From Chryseobacterium gotjawalense (GTDB lineage Bacteria > Bacteroidota > Bacteroidia > Flavobacteriales > Weeksellaceae): a DNA stretch of 64,000 nucleotides. The translations under genes and the position numbers were made by a program. The notes below the pieces were generated by a model, which was not told the DNA's origin, searched no databases, and worked only from the letters and a program-made list of their open reading frames with translations. Of the stretch, positions 45,434 through 53,263 are shown piece by piece; position 1 is the first letter of the stretch, and each line of letters starts with the position of its first letter. Location of the stretch: NCBI RefSeq assembly GCF_030012525.1, contig NZ_CP124855.1, forward strand, positions 3,162,001 through 3,226,000, written 5' to 3'.

Positions 45434-45982
45434 TCAATTCATCGATACATCTTCCGGTGCATTTGCCCACAAAAGATAATCTCCACCTAAATTCTGCATG
45501 ATATTTTTCCAAAGACTTTGATCATTTGGAGACGTGTAATCCAGATTATAAACATCTACCGGAGTCCATATTTTTCTAAGGATTTCAGTCTCTAACTGTT
45601 GACTGGACCAACCGGAATATCCAGAAAACACTTTCACATCGTTGATTGAAATCTCTTGCTCTAAAATGGAAGAAATCACTTTTTCAATATCTTCCGTAAG
45701 ATAATATTCCTGGTCTATTGCCAAATACTCTTCTGTGATTTTCTTGCCTTTGCAGATAAAAAAAATCTTGTCGTTTTCTACCGGACCGCCATCATAAACT
45801 GCAACCTGGAATTCGAAGATTTCGAGCAGTCTTGAGCTCATATTTTTATTTTTTTTATTCAGTATCAGTCCAAAAGCGCCGTTTTCATTATGATCAACGA
45901 TCAAAACGACAGAACGTGAGAATATGTCTCCCGAAATATCGGGAGTGGAAATTAAAATTTTACCTTTGTAAGAATAATTCAT
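45434..45982 (-). CDS. yqgE: YqgE/AlgH family protein
   Basis: A protein of about 182 residues from the start MNYSYKGKILISTPDISGDI; the ATG at 46054 would add an unconserved extension that overlaps pdxH. VLIVDHNENGAFGLILNK and KVFSGYSGWSSQQLETEI are the DUF179/YqgE signatures. Function is unknown; some members influence regulation of exopolysaccharide. Divergent from pdxH with about 50 bases between the start codons. Confidence 0.88.
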   Translation of the reverse strand: MNYSYKGKILISTPDISGDIFSRSVVLIVDHNENGAFGLILNKKNKNMSSRLLEIFEFQVAVYDGGPVENDKIFFICKGKKITEEYLAIDQEYYLTEDIEKVISSILEQEISINDVKVFSGYSGWSSQQLETEILRKIWTPVDVYNLDYTSPNDQSLWKNIMQNLGGDYLLWANAPEDVSMN

Positions 45983-46034
45983 CTGATAAATCAGGTTAAA
46001 TAAAAAACCTTTAACCAAATGTAATAAAAATTTA

Positions 46035-46679
46035 ATGGAAAACTTGCACGACAAAAGAAAAATCTACAACCGCGCCGAACTTTTGGAAAATCAGATTAAA
46101 GAAAATCCAATGGAGCAGTTTCGTGATTGGTTCCTGGATGCTGAGCAAAATGCGCATATTTCTGAAGCCAACGCCATGGGTGTTTCTACCCTTGAAAATG
46201 ACGGCTGTCCGCGGACCAGAATGGTTTTGTTGAAATCGTACACTTGGGAAGGTTTTATTTTTTACACCAATTACGACAGCAGGAAAGGAAAAGCGATTGA
46301 AAGCAATCACAAAGCGTGTTTGCATTTTTTCTGGCCAAGTTTAGAACGCCAGATCATCATTAAAGCAGATTTAGAAAAATTGGCTGAAAATTTAAGTGAT
46401 GGTTATTTTCATTCCCGTCCCAAAGGGAGTCAGTTGGGAGCGGTAGTTTCGCCGCAAAGTCAGGTAATTCCGGATCGGGAATATTTAGAAGAAAAGTTGA
46501 AAAATCTTGAAAAAGAATTTGAAAATATCGAAATTCCACGACCAAAAAATTGGGGCGGTTATCTGGCAAAGCCTTATGAGATAGAATTTTGGCAAGGCCG
46601 CCCAAACCGTTTGCACGACAGAATTATCTATGAATTACAGGAAGATTTCAATTGGAAGATTTCACGGTTAGCCCCATAA
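46035..46679 (+). CDS. pdxH: Pyridoxamine 5'-phosphate oxidase
   Basis: A 214-residue FMN enzyme of normal length. NAMGVSTLENDGCPRTRMVLLK and TNYDSRKGKAIESNHKAC match the FMN-binding regions, SPQSQVIPDREYLEEKL the PLP-site region, and the C-terminus FWQGRPNRLHDRIIYE is diagnostic. It makes pyridoxal phosphate in the last step of vitamin B6 synthesis or salvage. Ends at a palindromic hairpin at 46685-46702. Confidence 0.97.
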   Translation: MENLHDKRKIYNRAELLENQIKENPMEQFRDWFLDAEQNAHISEANAMGVSTLENDGCPRTRMVLLKSYTWEGFIFYTNYDSRKGKAIESNHKACLHFFWPSLERQIIIKADLEKLAENLSDGYFHSRPKGSQLGAVVSPQSQVIPDREYLEEKLKNLEKEFENIEIPRPKNWGGYLAKPYEIEFWQGRPNRLHDRIIYELQEDFNWKISRLAP

Positions 46680-46684
46680 AAAAG

Positions 46685-46711
46685 GTCCCGAATATTCGGG
46701 ACTTGCTTTTT
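46685..46711 (+). terminator. Terminator between pdxH and the HU gene
   Basis: GTCCCGAATATTCGGGAC is a perfect 18-base palindrome followed by TTGCTTTTTA. It can serve both strands in part. Confidence 0.7.
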
Positions 46712-46726
46712 AATATAATCGATCGA

Positions 46727-47017
46727 TTATTTTTTCTTACCACCCATTACAGCGTCTGCTAAATCAGAACCTGCTTTGAATTTTGCAACTGTTTTTGCCT
46801 CAATTTTGATTGGCTTTTTAGTAGCTGGGTTGATTCCCTGTCTTGCAGCTCTTTCTGCTACAGAGAAAGTTCCGAATCCTACTAAAGAAACTTTACCATC
46901 TTTCTTTTTCAAAGTATCAGTAACGTTAGAGATAAAAGATTCAAGAGCAGCTTTTGCTGCAACTTTTGTAATGTTCGCATCTTTTGCGATAGCGTCGATT
47001 AATTCAGACTTGTTCAT
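46727..47017 (-). CDS. HU-family DNA-binding protein
   Basis: A 96-residue protein starting MNKSELIDAIAKDANITKVAAK. The DNA-contact arm SLVGFGTFSVAERAARQGINPATKKP is standard for HU. Minus-strand TTG-N19-TATATTTG (47083 to 47054) is a good Bacteroidota promoter for it. It bends and compacts DNA as a dimer. Confidence 0.95.
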   Translation of the reverse strand: MNKSELIDAIAKDANITKVAAKAALESFISNVTDTLKKKDGKVSLVGFGTFSVAERAARQGINPATKKPIKIEAKTVAKFKAGSDLADAVMGGKKK

Positions 47018-47053
47018 AATATTAATTAGTTAAGGTTAGTTCCATTGTTAAAG

Positions 47054-47083
47054 CAAATATAAAACAATTTTCATATTGTGCAA
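47054..47083 (-). promoter_or_regulatory. HU promoter (TTG-N19-TATATTTG)
   Basis: Minus-strand TTG (47083-47081) and TATATTTG (47061-47054), 19 bases apart, fit the Bacteroidota consensus TTG-N(17-23)-TAnnTTTG; the start codon is 36 bases further. Confidence 0.65.
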
Positions 47084-47399
47084 ATTATTTGCGAAAATTT
47101 AATCAATATTCAATAAAATTCTTGAATACTGGACAAAATAGACAATCCATAACTTTGCGTTTAATCGATGTTTGCACGTTTTAATTTCGTGCCAAACTCA
47201 ATATTTATCGCTATTAGATGAAAAATAATTATTGTTAATTGTAATTACGAATTATGGAATTCTGTACTAAATCCAAATCGGTATTTCATTATTGTTAAAA
47301 TAAATGGCTTCTTAGTTTCTTTTTATTGTTTAATTGTTAATGAGAAATGGGGTGAAATTTCAATATGAAAATTTATTTTATTCCTTTAATTAAAATAAT

Positions 47400-47407
47400 T
47401 AAATTTG
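47400..47407 (+). promoter_or_regulatory. panD promoter box four bases before the start
   Basis: TAAATTTG is followed by CGCC and ATG at 47412, the same arrangement as at queD, implying a leaderless transcript. Confidence 0.6.
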
Positions 47408-47411
47408 CGCC

Positions 47412-47762
47412 ATGCTAATTGAAGTTTTTAAATCAAAGATACACCGCGTACGCGTCACCGAATCCGACCTTAATTATATTGGGAGCATCACTATTGATGA
47501 AGAATTGCTGGAAGCTTCCGGAATTATCGTAGGAGAAAGAGTTTATATCGTCAACGTCAATAACGGCGAGCGGTTCGATACTTATGCGATCAAAGGGAAA
47601 AGAAAATCAGGTGAAATCTGTTTAAACGGACCTGCAGCAAGACGGGTGCAGAAAAACGACATTATCATTATTATGTCTTACGCTCAAATGACGCCGGAAG
47701 AAGCAAAAACCTTTCAGCCGAAAATTATTTTTCCAGATGAGCACACCAATCTTCTTACTTAA
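47412..47762 (+). CDS. panD: Aspartate 1-decarboxylase
   Basis: A 116-residue pyruvoyl enzyme of normal length. The self-cleavage site Gly24-Ser25 is in [10 protein letters not shown], and [10 protein letters not shown] and [12 protein letters not shown] follow. It makes beta-alanine for pantothenate and CoA. No other pan genes are adjacent. The TTG start of the flippase-like gene is 21 bases after its stop, so the two are probably co-transcribed. Confidence 0.97.
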   Translation: MLIEVFKSKIHRVRVTESDLNYIGSITIDEELLEASGIIVGERVYIVNVNNGERFDTYAIKGKRKSGEICLNGPAARRVQKNDIIIIMSYAQMTPEEAKTFQPKIIFPDEHTNLLT

Positions 47763-47783
47763 TTTCTGAAAATTTCCCCTACT

Positions 47784-48833
47784 TTGAAACAGGACAAAAA
47801 ACCAAATCCTTTTAAATCCTTTTTAACCATTGCTGTTTCCCTCGGCATTGCGACGCTTTTTATGTGGTTTGCCCTGAAAGGAATGGAGTTTAAAAAAATA
47901 ATGGGCTATTTTGGAAAAGCCAATTATCTCTGGGTTTTCAGCGCAGCGTTATTCGGAATTCTTGCGTATTGGTTTCGGGCGGTCCGCTGGAATCTTTTGT
48001 TGGAACCGATGGGTTATACTATTTCAAACTCCAATTCATTCTGGACGATTTCCTTTGGATATTTAATGAATCTCACCATTCCCAGAAGTGGGGAATTGGC
48101 GCGATCAACGGCGTTATTTGGAGTGGAAAATGTTCCGGTCGAAAAATCTTTCGGAACCATTATCCTGGAGCGCGTGGTCGATTTAATCTGTATGGCCGGT
48201 TTTTTGGGCCTGACATTGATTTTTAAGTACAAAGCCTTTATCGCTTTTTATAATTATATCACCGAAGAAAAAGGAAAGACAGAAACAAATTCTTCTAACT
48301 CGAAAATTTATCTGTTTCTTTTAATACTTGGTGCAACAGCTGTTTTGTTTTTGGTGTTCAGAAAAAAATTAGAGCAATTTCCCATTTATCTAAAAATTAT
48401 ACATTTCGCAAAAGGAATTTTTGACGGGCTGACTTCCATTTTCAAAATGAAACAGAAAGGAAAATTCCTGGCCTACACTTTAGGAATTTGGATTTCCTAT
48501 TATCTGGCCGCCTACCTAGTTTGTTTTGCTTTACCTGAAACTTCTCAGTTTACATTTGCTGATGGCTTCTTTATCATTGTAGTTGGAACTTTAGGAATGA
48601 TGGTTCCGGCTTCCGGGGGAATCGGTGCTTTTCATCTGGCGTTGAAATTCGGAATTATGGCGCTGTTTCTTTCGATGGGTAAAAACCCGGAAGAAGGCGG
48701 TGAGGTCGGTCTTTCCTATGCTTTTATTTCGCACACGATGCAATTGGTGATTATGATTGTTATGGGTTTAATTTCAATTCCTATGTTGGCAAAAGCGACA
48801 AGTAAAGCGGTGCAAAATCGGAATTTAATTTAA
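47784..48833 (+). CDS. Lysylphosphatidylglycerol synthase TM region/UPF0104-like membrane protein
   Basis: A 349-residue polytopic protein from a TTG start (residues MKQDKKPNPFKSF). About eight membrane segments are visible, with the conserved FRAVRWNLLLEPMGY, NLTIPRSGELARSTAL and VPASGGIGAFHLALKFG of the YbhN/AglD/MprF-N family of lipid flippase-like proteins. The substrate is unknown. Coupled to panD by position only. Confidence 0.83.
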   Translation: MKQDKKPNPFKSFLTIAVSLGIATLFMWFALKGMEFKKIMGYFGKANYLWVFSAALFGILAYWFRAVRWNLLLEPMGYTISNSNSFWTISFGYLMNLTIPRSGELARSTALFGVENVPVEKSFGTIILERVVDLICMAGFLGLTLIFKYKAFIAFYNYITEEKGKTETNSSNSKIYLFLLILGATAVLFLVFRKKLEQFPIYLKIIHFAKGIFDGLTSIFKMKQKGKFLAYTLGIWISYYLAAYLVCFALPETSQFTFADGFFIIVVGTLGMMVPASGGIGAFHLALKFGIMALFLSMGKNPEEGGEVGLSYAFISHTMQLVIMIVMGLISIPMLAKATSKAVQNRNLI

Positions 48834-48843
48834 AATTTTTCAT

Positions 48844-48879
48844 AAAAAAAGAGTTTACCATTACAGTAAACTCTTTTTT
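48844..48879. terminator. Terminator after the flippase-like gene
   Basis: AAAAAAAGAGTTTAC and GTAAACTCTTTTTT form a long stem around a CATTACA loop and are symmetric, so it can terminate both strands. Confidence 0.87.
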
Positions 48880-49023
48880 ATTTTAATTAATGAATCTTAA
48901 ATCTTAAAATTTTTCTGCAGTTTAATTACAGAATAAATTATTAATATTCTTAATTCCTTAATGTTGAAAATACGAATGTCTAAGTTATTTTTTTTTATTA
49001 CTAAAAACTTATTAGTCAGTATT

Positions 49024-51039
49024 TTATCCAAATGCTCTCTTCAGCAAACTCTCCACTTTCGGTTCGCTTCCTCTGAAATTTTTATACAGTTCCATCGGAT
49101 CTTTTGTTCCGCCGGACGAAAGCAGAACTTTATATTTCGCTGCGATTTCCGGGTTGAAAATCCCATTTTCTTTAAAATACTGAAAAGCATCGGCATCTAA
49201 AACTTCCGCCCATTTATAAGAATAATATCCCGCGGAATATCCTCCCTGAAAAATATGGGAAAAGCTTGTGCTCATCACTGTTTCCGGATTGCTAGGGTAA
49301 AGGTTGGTCGCTTTGGTTTCCTCCACTTCAAAGGTTTTGATATCGGCCACTTTTTCGGGAATCGTATGATAGCCCATATCCAGAATTCCAAATCCGATCT
49401 GTCTTAAAGTTTGATAACCTTCCATAAAGTTCTTGGAATCTGAGATTTTCTGAATTTTCTCGTTTGGTAAAACTTCGCCGGTTTGATAATGTTTTGCAAA
49501 GGTTTTCAGGAATTCAGGCTCATAGCAATAATTTTCTAAAAACTGCGACGGAAGCTCCACAAAGTCCCATTTCACAGAAGTTCCTGACAGATTCGGATAA
49601 GTCGTATTTGCCAGAATACCGTGCAAAGCATGTCCGAATTCATGGAAAAGCGTTGTTACTTCCTGGAAAGTCAATAAACTCGGCGTGTCGGAAGTCGGTT
49701 TTGAAAAATTACAAACAACAGAAATATGCGGACGGTTATTTTTACCATTTTTAATGGATTGACTTTTAAAACTCGTCATCCACGCTCCGGCTCTTTTTCC
49801 TTTTCGCGGGAAATAATCAGCGTAAAGCAGGGCTTTGAAGGTTCCGTCTTCGAAGATTTCGTATGTTTTTACTTCTTCGTGGTATTTCTGAATTTCCGTA
49901 GTTTCTTTAAATTCTAAACCAAAAAGCGTTTTGGCTAAACCGAAAACAGCGTCCTGAACTTTCTCTAACTGGAAATAAGGTTTCAGCTCTTCATCATCGA
50001 TATCGAATTTTTGTTTGCGCAGTTTTTCAGCGTAGAACGTGTGATCGTAACTTTCCATTTCTGAGATTCCATCAGCTTTGGCTAAGGTTTTTAATTCGTC
50101 GATTTCTTTTTCTGCAAAAGGTTTTGCTTTCTCTAAAAGTTCATTTAAAAATGATTTTACTTTTGCCGGAGATTTGGCCATTCTTTCTTCCAGAACATAA
50201 TCAGCGTAATTTTCATAACCTAAAAGCTTGGCTTTTTTCTGTTTTAAAGAAATAATTTCTTTAATTAAATTCTGATTGTCGAATTCATTATTTTGGAAAG
50301 ATTTTTTCCCGTTTGCTAAAGCCAGTTCTTTTCTTAATTCCCTGTTTTCAGCGTAAGTCATTAATGGAAGAAAACTCGGATATTGCAAAGTCACCACAAA
50401 ACCGTCGAGATTTCGCTCTTTGGCTTCGTCGCGGTATTGCTGTAAAATCGCTTCCGGAATCCCTGCCAGTTCTTTTTCGTCGGTAATATGTTTGAAATAA
50501 TTATTGGTTTCTGCCAAAACATTTTGCCCAAACTGCAGTGATTTCGTAGATAATTCAATGCTGATATTTTTGAACTTTTCTTTATCAGCCTCGTTTAACA
50601 AAGCACCGCTTCTTACAAAACCTTTGTAGGTTTCATTTAAAAGCATTTGCTGCTCATCGTTCAGACTGTATTTTTCTTTTTGGTCATAGACTTTTTTTAT
50701 CTTTTCAAAAAGAGCTTTGTTTTGAGAAATATTTGCCGAGAATTCTGTTAAAAGCGGCGAAACTTCCTGCGCGATTTTCTGGATTTCATCATTGGTTTCG
50801 GCAGAATTCAAATTAAAGAAAATTCCGGAAACCACTTCTAATTTTTCACCTGAAAAAGCCAGAGCTTCAATCACGTTTTCGAAAGTGGGTTCTTCTTCGT
50901 TTTCTACAATTCCATCAATTTCTTTCTCCGAAACTTTAATAAGTTCCTGAAATGCAGGAAGAAAATGCTCTTCTTTAATATCATTGAACGGCGCGGATTG
51001 ATATTTCGTGGAAAATGTTTGTAATAATGGATTTTGCAT
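49024..51039 (-). CDS. M3 family oligopeptidase (Dcp/PrlC type)
   Basis: A 671-residue cytosolic zinc peptidase. The zinc-binding TTLFHEFGHALHG lies near residue 466, with the downstream glutamate region VELPSQFLENY also present. The N-terminus MQNPLLQTFSTKYQSAPFND lacks a signal peptide. It degrades short peptides. It is divergent from the SRPBCC gene, each with a promoter box in the gap. Confidence 0.94.
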   Translation of the reverse strand: MQNPLLQTFSTKYQSAPFNDIKEEHFLPAFQELIKVSEKEIDGIVENEEEPTFENVIEALAFSGEKLEVVSGIFFNLNSAETNDEIQKIAQEVSPLLTEFSANISQNKALFEKIKKVYDQKEKYSLNDEQQMLLNETYKGFVRSGALLNEADKEKFKNISIELSTKSLQFGQNVLAETNNYFKHITDEKELAGIPEAILQQYRDEAKERNLDGFVVTLQYPSFLPLMTYAENRELRKELALANGKKSFQNNEFDNQNLIKEIISLKQKKAKLLGYENYADYVLEERMAKSPAKVKSFLNELLEKAKPFAEKEIDELKTLAKADGISEMESYDHTFYAEKLRKQKFDIDDEELKPYFQLEKVQDAVFGLAKTLFGLEFKETTEIQKYHEEVKTYEIFEDGTFKALLYADYFPRKGKRAGAWMTSFKSQSIKNGKNNRPHISVVCNFSKPTSDTPSLLTFQEVTTLFHEFGHALHGILANTTYPNLSGTSVKWDFVELPSQFLENYCYEPEFLKTFAKHYQTGEVLPNEKIQKISDSKNFMEGYQTLRQIGFGILDMGYHTIPEKVADIKTFEVEETKATNLYPSNPETVMSTSFSHIFQGGYSAGYYSYKWAEVLDADAFQYFKENGIFNPEIAAKYKVLLSSGGTKDPMELYKNFRGSEPKVESLLKRAFG

Positions 51040-51085
51040 TTGTGATTTAAGTTTAATTAAATTTTATCTTTAAAAGATTGAACAG

Positions 51086-51093
51086 CAAATTTA
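51086..51093 (-). promoter_or_regulatory. M3 peptidase promoter box (TAAATTTG, minus strand)
   Basis: CAAATTTA on the + strand gives TAAATTTG on the minus strand, 46 bases upstream of the peptidase start. Confidence 0.5.
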
Positions 51094-51108
51094 CTGAAAA
51101 TTATATTT

Positions 51109-51116
51109 TATCTTTG
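51109..51116 (+). promoter_or_regulatory. SRPBCC gene promoter box (TATCTTTG)
   Basis: TATCTTTG lies 23 bases upstream of the start at 51140 and back-to-back with the peptidase promoter. Confidence 0.55.
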
Positions 51117-51139
51117 AATTCATAAAATTCTAAAAAACT

Positions 51140-51658
51140 ATGAAAAATCTATTGAAAATCCTTTTGGCAATCGTTGCTGTTCTGATTATTACGATGTTGG
51201 TAATGGGAAAAGCGTATCATTTTGAAAAATCGATTGTAATCAATGCACCCGCGGAAAAAGTGTATTCCCATCTCAATTCCACAAAATCATTTAATGAATG
51301 GAATCCTTGGTTTAAGTTGGATCCAACTTTGAAAGTAACTTATTCCGGAAATCCCGGACAAATCGGCGATAAATATTGTTGGGATGGCAATAAAGAAGCA
51401 GGAAGCGGATGCCAGGAAATTACGGCGCTCGTTCCCAATCAGAAACAATCGACCAAAATGGTTTTCTTTAAACCTTTTGAAAGCGATGCTACTTCAAACA
51501 TTGTCCTTACGCCGGAAGGAAACGCTACCAAAGTAACCTGGGATATGGATTGCGAACTGGATTATCCCATGAATTTGATGAAATTGTTTATGGACAGCCA
51601 AATGGACAAATCTTACGGAGAAGGATTGTCGGCTTTAAAAAGAATCGCTGAAAAATAA
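51140..51658 (+). CDS. SRPBCC (polyketide cyclase-like) family protein
   Basis: A 172-residue protein with an N-terminal membrane anchor (about residues 5-23) followed by an SRPBCC fold: SIVINAPAEKVYSHLNSTKSF, NEWNPWFKLDP and VTWDMDCEL. Such proteins bind hydrophobic ligands; the ligand here is unknown. Monocistronic, ending at the hairpin at 51678-51703. Confidence 0.86.
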   Translation: MKNLLKILLAIVAVLIITMLVMGKAYHFEKSIVINAPAEKVYSHLNSTKSFNEWNPWFKLDPTLKVTYSGNPGQIGDKYCWDGNKEAGSGCQEITALVPNQKQSTKMVFFKPFESDATSNIVLTPEGNATKVTWDMDCELDYPMNLMKLFMDSQMDKSYGEGLSALKRIAEK

Positions 51659-51677
51659 ATTTTGAAACAGGAAATGA

Positions 51678-51703
51678 AGTCGGGTTGAAGTCCGACTTTT
51701 TTT
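51678..51703 (+). terminator. Terminator after the SRPBCC gene
   Basis: AAGTCGG-GTTGAAGT-CCGACTT forms a stem followed by a T run. Confidence 0.83.
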
Positions 51704-51796
51704 GTGATAGGATAAAAGCAGTTTTATTCCTTTTTTAAATTATTAAAAGACTGTTAAAATATTGATAATGTTTGAAACCATCAGAAATAATTACCT

Positions 51797-51804
51797 TAAA
51801 TTTG
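51797..51804 (+). promoter_or_regulatory. Promoter box for the DUF6263 lipoprotein (TAAATTTG)
   Basis: TAAATTTG lies 67 bases before the start codon, giving a leader of moderate length. Confidence 0.45.
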
Positions 51805-51871
51805 TCTTCCGTTTGTAAAAAAGCAAAATCTTTAACAAACGACTTTAAATAAAATTGAGAAAAATCAGTAA

Positions 51872-52936
51872 ATGAAAAAATTCACAGCCATTGCGCTTCT
51901 TTCTATAACATTAGTTGCCTGTAAAAAAGAAACCAAAACCGTTACCAAAGTTGATCCCCAAACCGGGAAAACAATTACCGTAGAAGTTCCTGTAGAAAAC
52001 ACTTCCGATTCACTAAAAGTCGAAAAAGCACCAGAACAGGTTTTGGCGATTAAAGATTCTTTGGGAGTTTACCGGCAGACTTTCAAATTAGAAAAAGGAC
52101 AAACTTATCCTTTGGTCACCTACCAAAAAGATGTTCAGACGATGACTGCTCCTGATGGGAAATCGCAAAGTGGTACCAGCGAAATGACCGACGAAATGTC
52201 ATTTGCCGTAAATGATTTTAAAGACGGGGTTTATGATATCACCATTAATTTAATCGGAAAAAGAAATTCTCAATCAGCGAATGGTAAAACGGTAGCCGTT
52301 GATACGAAGCAGGCAGAACCGAAAGATGAGCAGCTGAAAATGATGTGGAAAGTGAATAAAGCTTTGGTCGGAAATAAATTAAAGTTGAAAATGACCGAAA
52401 CCGGAAAAGTAATTTCGATCACAGGTTTTGACGCGGTTTATAACAAAATTAGTGGTTCTGTGGGATCAGCAATTAAAGACGCCAAAGACAAAGCCGGTTT
52501 TATCAACAGTTTTAAACAAAGCTTTAATGAAAAAATGCTGAAAGACCAATTCACAAAAAATCTGGTTTTGATTCCGGCAAAAGGAGTGAAGATCGGCGAT
52601 AAATGGTCTGAAAGCGAAAACGCAACGCCGGACGGAAAAATAAAATTGACTACAACATACACGCTGAAAAGTGTTGGCGACGGAATTGCACAAATTTCGG
52701 TTGTAGGCGGAATTCCTAAAAAATCGGATAAACAAACCCAGGAAGGGGTCACCAGATCAATGAGTTCTGAGTTGTCACAAAACGGAACAATCACTTTGGA
52801 TCAAAAAACCGGTTGGGTGAAAAATCAAAATATTGCTGTGAAAACTGCGCAAACCGAAACACTTTCAGACGGTAAACAATCTCAAACAATGAAATCTGTT
52901 TCTAATTCAACGGTTATTGTAAATCCTTCAAAATAG
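51872..52936 (+). CDS. DUF6263 family lipoprotein
   Basis: A 354-residue protein with a lipoprotein signal (MKKFTAIALLSITLVACKKE, Cys at about residue 17) followed by repeated beta-rich modules. The order LEKGQTYPLVTYQKDVQTMT, DGVYDITINLIGKR, VISITGFDAV and PAKGVKIGDKWSESE fits DUF6263, a family known only in Bacteroidota. Function is unknown. Confidence 0.8.
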   Translation: MKKFTAIALLSITLVACKKETKTVTKVDPQTGKTITVEVPVENTSDSLKVEKAPEQVLAIKDSLGVYRQTFKLEKGQTYPLVTYQKDVQTMTAPDGKSQSGTSEMTDEMSFAVNDFKDGVYDITINLIGKRNSQSANGKTVAVDTKQAEPKDEQLKMMWKVNKALVGNKLKLKMTETGKVISITGFDAVYNKISGSVGSAIKDAKDKAGFINSFKQSFNEKMLKDQFTKNLVLIPAKGVKIGDKWSESENATPDGKIKLTTTYTLKSVGDGIAQISVVGGIPKKSDKQTQEGVTRSMSSELSQNGTITLDQKTGWVKNQNIAVKTAQTETLSDGKQSQTMKSVSNSTVIVNPSK

Positions 52937-52987
52937 GATTGCACGGACTGTGTTAAAGAAACCTTTCTCTATTACTAAAAATAAGAA

Positions 52988-53206
52988 ATGAAATATATAT
53001 TAGAATTAATTCTAACCACAGTAATCATTTTTTTTGTTTGGAATTTTTTAAAAAGAATGTTTTTTACTAAAATTTTTAAATTTCCACAGCCCAGAAATGA
53101 TGAAAATGTAAACCAACAGAAATCCAAAGAAAAGTTGGATTCCAAGATCAAGTGGGATGCAGAAACCGTAGATTACGAAGAGGTTAAAGAACCTAAAGAA
53201 AAATAG
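52988..53206 (+). CDS. DUF4834 family small membrane protein
   Basis: A 72-residue protein with one N-terminal membrane segment (about residues 5-20) and a charged tail ending VDYEEVKEPKEK. It matches the flavobacterial DUF4834 pattern, which often precedes the YfhO-like gene, as here (57 bases). Ends at a hairpin at 53217-53243. Confidence 0.75.
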   Translation: MKYILELILTTVIIFFVWNFLKRMFFTKIFKFPQPRNDENVNQQKSKEKLDSKIKWDAETVDYEEVKEPKEK

Positions 53207-53216
53207 AAATTTGAAA

Positions 53217-53243
53217 ATCCTTTGACCATGTCGAAGGGTTTTT
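53217..53243 (+). terminator. Hairpin after the DUF4834 gene
   Basis: CCTTTGAC-CAT-GTCGAAGG has an imperfect stem and is followed by GTTTTTCTC. It resembles a short dispersed CCTTTGAC/GTCGAAGG element and probably terminates or attenuates transcription before the YfhO-like gene. Confidence 0.6.
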
Positions 53244-53263
53244 CTCAATAATAAACCTAAAGA

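Larger units (their letters stand above)
47018..47411. other. Divergent intergenic region between HU and panD
   Basis: About 394 bases, strongly AT-rich, with no coding region. It carries the HU promoter (47054-47083), a GCACG/CGTGC inverted repeat (47174-47192) and the panD promoter box (47400-47407). Nothing else was recognised. Confidence 0.5.

Noticed and set aside
48961-49200. 79-residue plus-strand reading frame at the end of the peptidase gene
   Set aside because: It overlaps the conserved C-terminus of the M3 peptidase in the antisense direction.
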